Assembly: GCA_013814015.1 (NCBI GenBank)
Contig: JACCQS010000163.1
Coordinates: forward strand, 1 to 5,015
Origin: Geodermatophilaceae bacterium
GTDB taxonomy: Bacteria > Actinomycetota > Actinomycetes > Mycobacteriales > Geodermatophilaceae
Length of the DNA stretch: 5,015 nt
Direction: 5' to 3'
The position numbers and the translations under genes are program-made. Below, piece by piece: positions 4,807 through 5,015 of this stretch (positions within the stretch are counted from its first letter, which is position 1; each line of letters begins with the position of its first letter). The notes under the pieces were generated by a model. That model did not search any database. It saw only the letters and a program-made list of their open reading frames with translations, and was not told the origin of the DNA.

Positions 4807-5015
4807 ATGCCAAGCTTCACCGCTGCCGACGTCAAGCGGCTGCGCGACATGACCGGCTCGGGGATGATGGCGTGCAAGAACGCCCTCTCCGAGGCTGACG
4901 GCGACTTCGACAAGGCCGTGGAACTGCTCCGGATCAAGGGAGCCAAGGACGTCGGCAAGCGCTTGGAACGTGCCGCTGCCAACGGGCTGGTCCTGATCAA
5001 GGGCGGCACCATGCT
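4807..5015 (+). CDS. tsf: Elongation factor Ts, 5' part only
   Basis: EF-Ts is the nucleotide exchange factor that releases GDP from EF-Tu. The window holds the first 69 codons. They cover the N-terminal UBA-like domain that contacts EF-Tu: FTAADVKRLRDMTGSGMM (4-21), ACKNALSEADGDFDKAVELL (22-41), then RIKGAKDVGKRLERAAANGL, all matching the family closely. The frame stays open to the window end. It follows rpsB in the usual rpsB-tsf order with a 126-base spacer. The core catalytic dimer-like domain is outside the window. Confidence 0.97.
   Translation, partial: MPSFTAADVKRLRDMTGSGMMACKNALSEADGDFDKAVELLRIKGAKDVGKRLERAAANGLVLIKGGTM

Noticed and set aside
1..5015. Defence system, mobile element, CRISPR or prophage
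   Set aside because: Every long coding region is a recognisable housekeeping gene in a familiar order; there are no repeat-spacer arrays, transposase or integrase genes other than XerC, and no target-site duplications.

Overview
The window looks like an ordinary chromosomal housekeeping region of a GC-rich actinomycete. The evidence is strong GC bias at third codon positions, frequent GTG starts, an S2 protein with the Ala/Pro-rich tail usual in Actinobacteria, and the gene order comM(yifB)-dprA-xerC / M23 peptidase / rpsB-tsf, which is familiar from actinobacterial chromosomes. The genus cannot be fixed from this sequence. No whiG-type sigma factor gene lies in the interval, although I recall one there in Streptomyces. 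No tRNA, rRNA, CRISPR array, insertion sequence or prophage gene is visible.

Layout. Bases 1-2754 hold three plus-strand genes in one tightly coupled block: the 3' end of a ComM/YifB-type AAA+ ATPase, then dprA, then xerC. Each junction is a 4-base GTGA overlap. All three proteins act on DNA (branch migration, single-strand binding with RecA loading, and chromosome-dimer resolution). A minus-strand gene for an exported M23/LytM-type protein (2739-3404) converges on xerC and shares its last 16 bases with it. The 325-base gap 3405-3729 separates that gene from the divergent rpsB-tsf translation operon. It should hold both promoters and carries a densely structured rpsB leader. rpsB (3730-4680) encodes ribosomal protein S2. 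tsf (4807 to the window end) encodes elongation factor Ts and is cut off.

I found no clear new multi-gene system. The points most worth a second look are: a run of back-to-back hairpins in the rpsB leader, with a mutually exclusive pairing that would cover the rpsB GTG start; an unusual Gly/Asp-rich insertion with 15-base repeats inside XerC; an M23 protein that keeps the zinc ligands but lacks the two usual catalytic histidines; and a C-terminal membrane extension on that same protein that runs into xerC.
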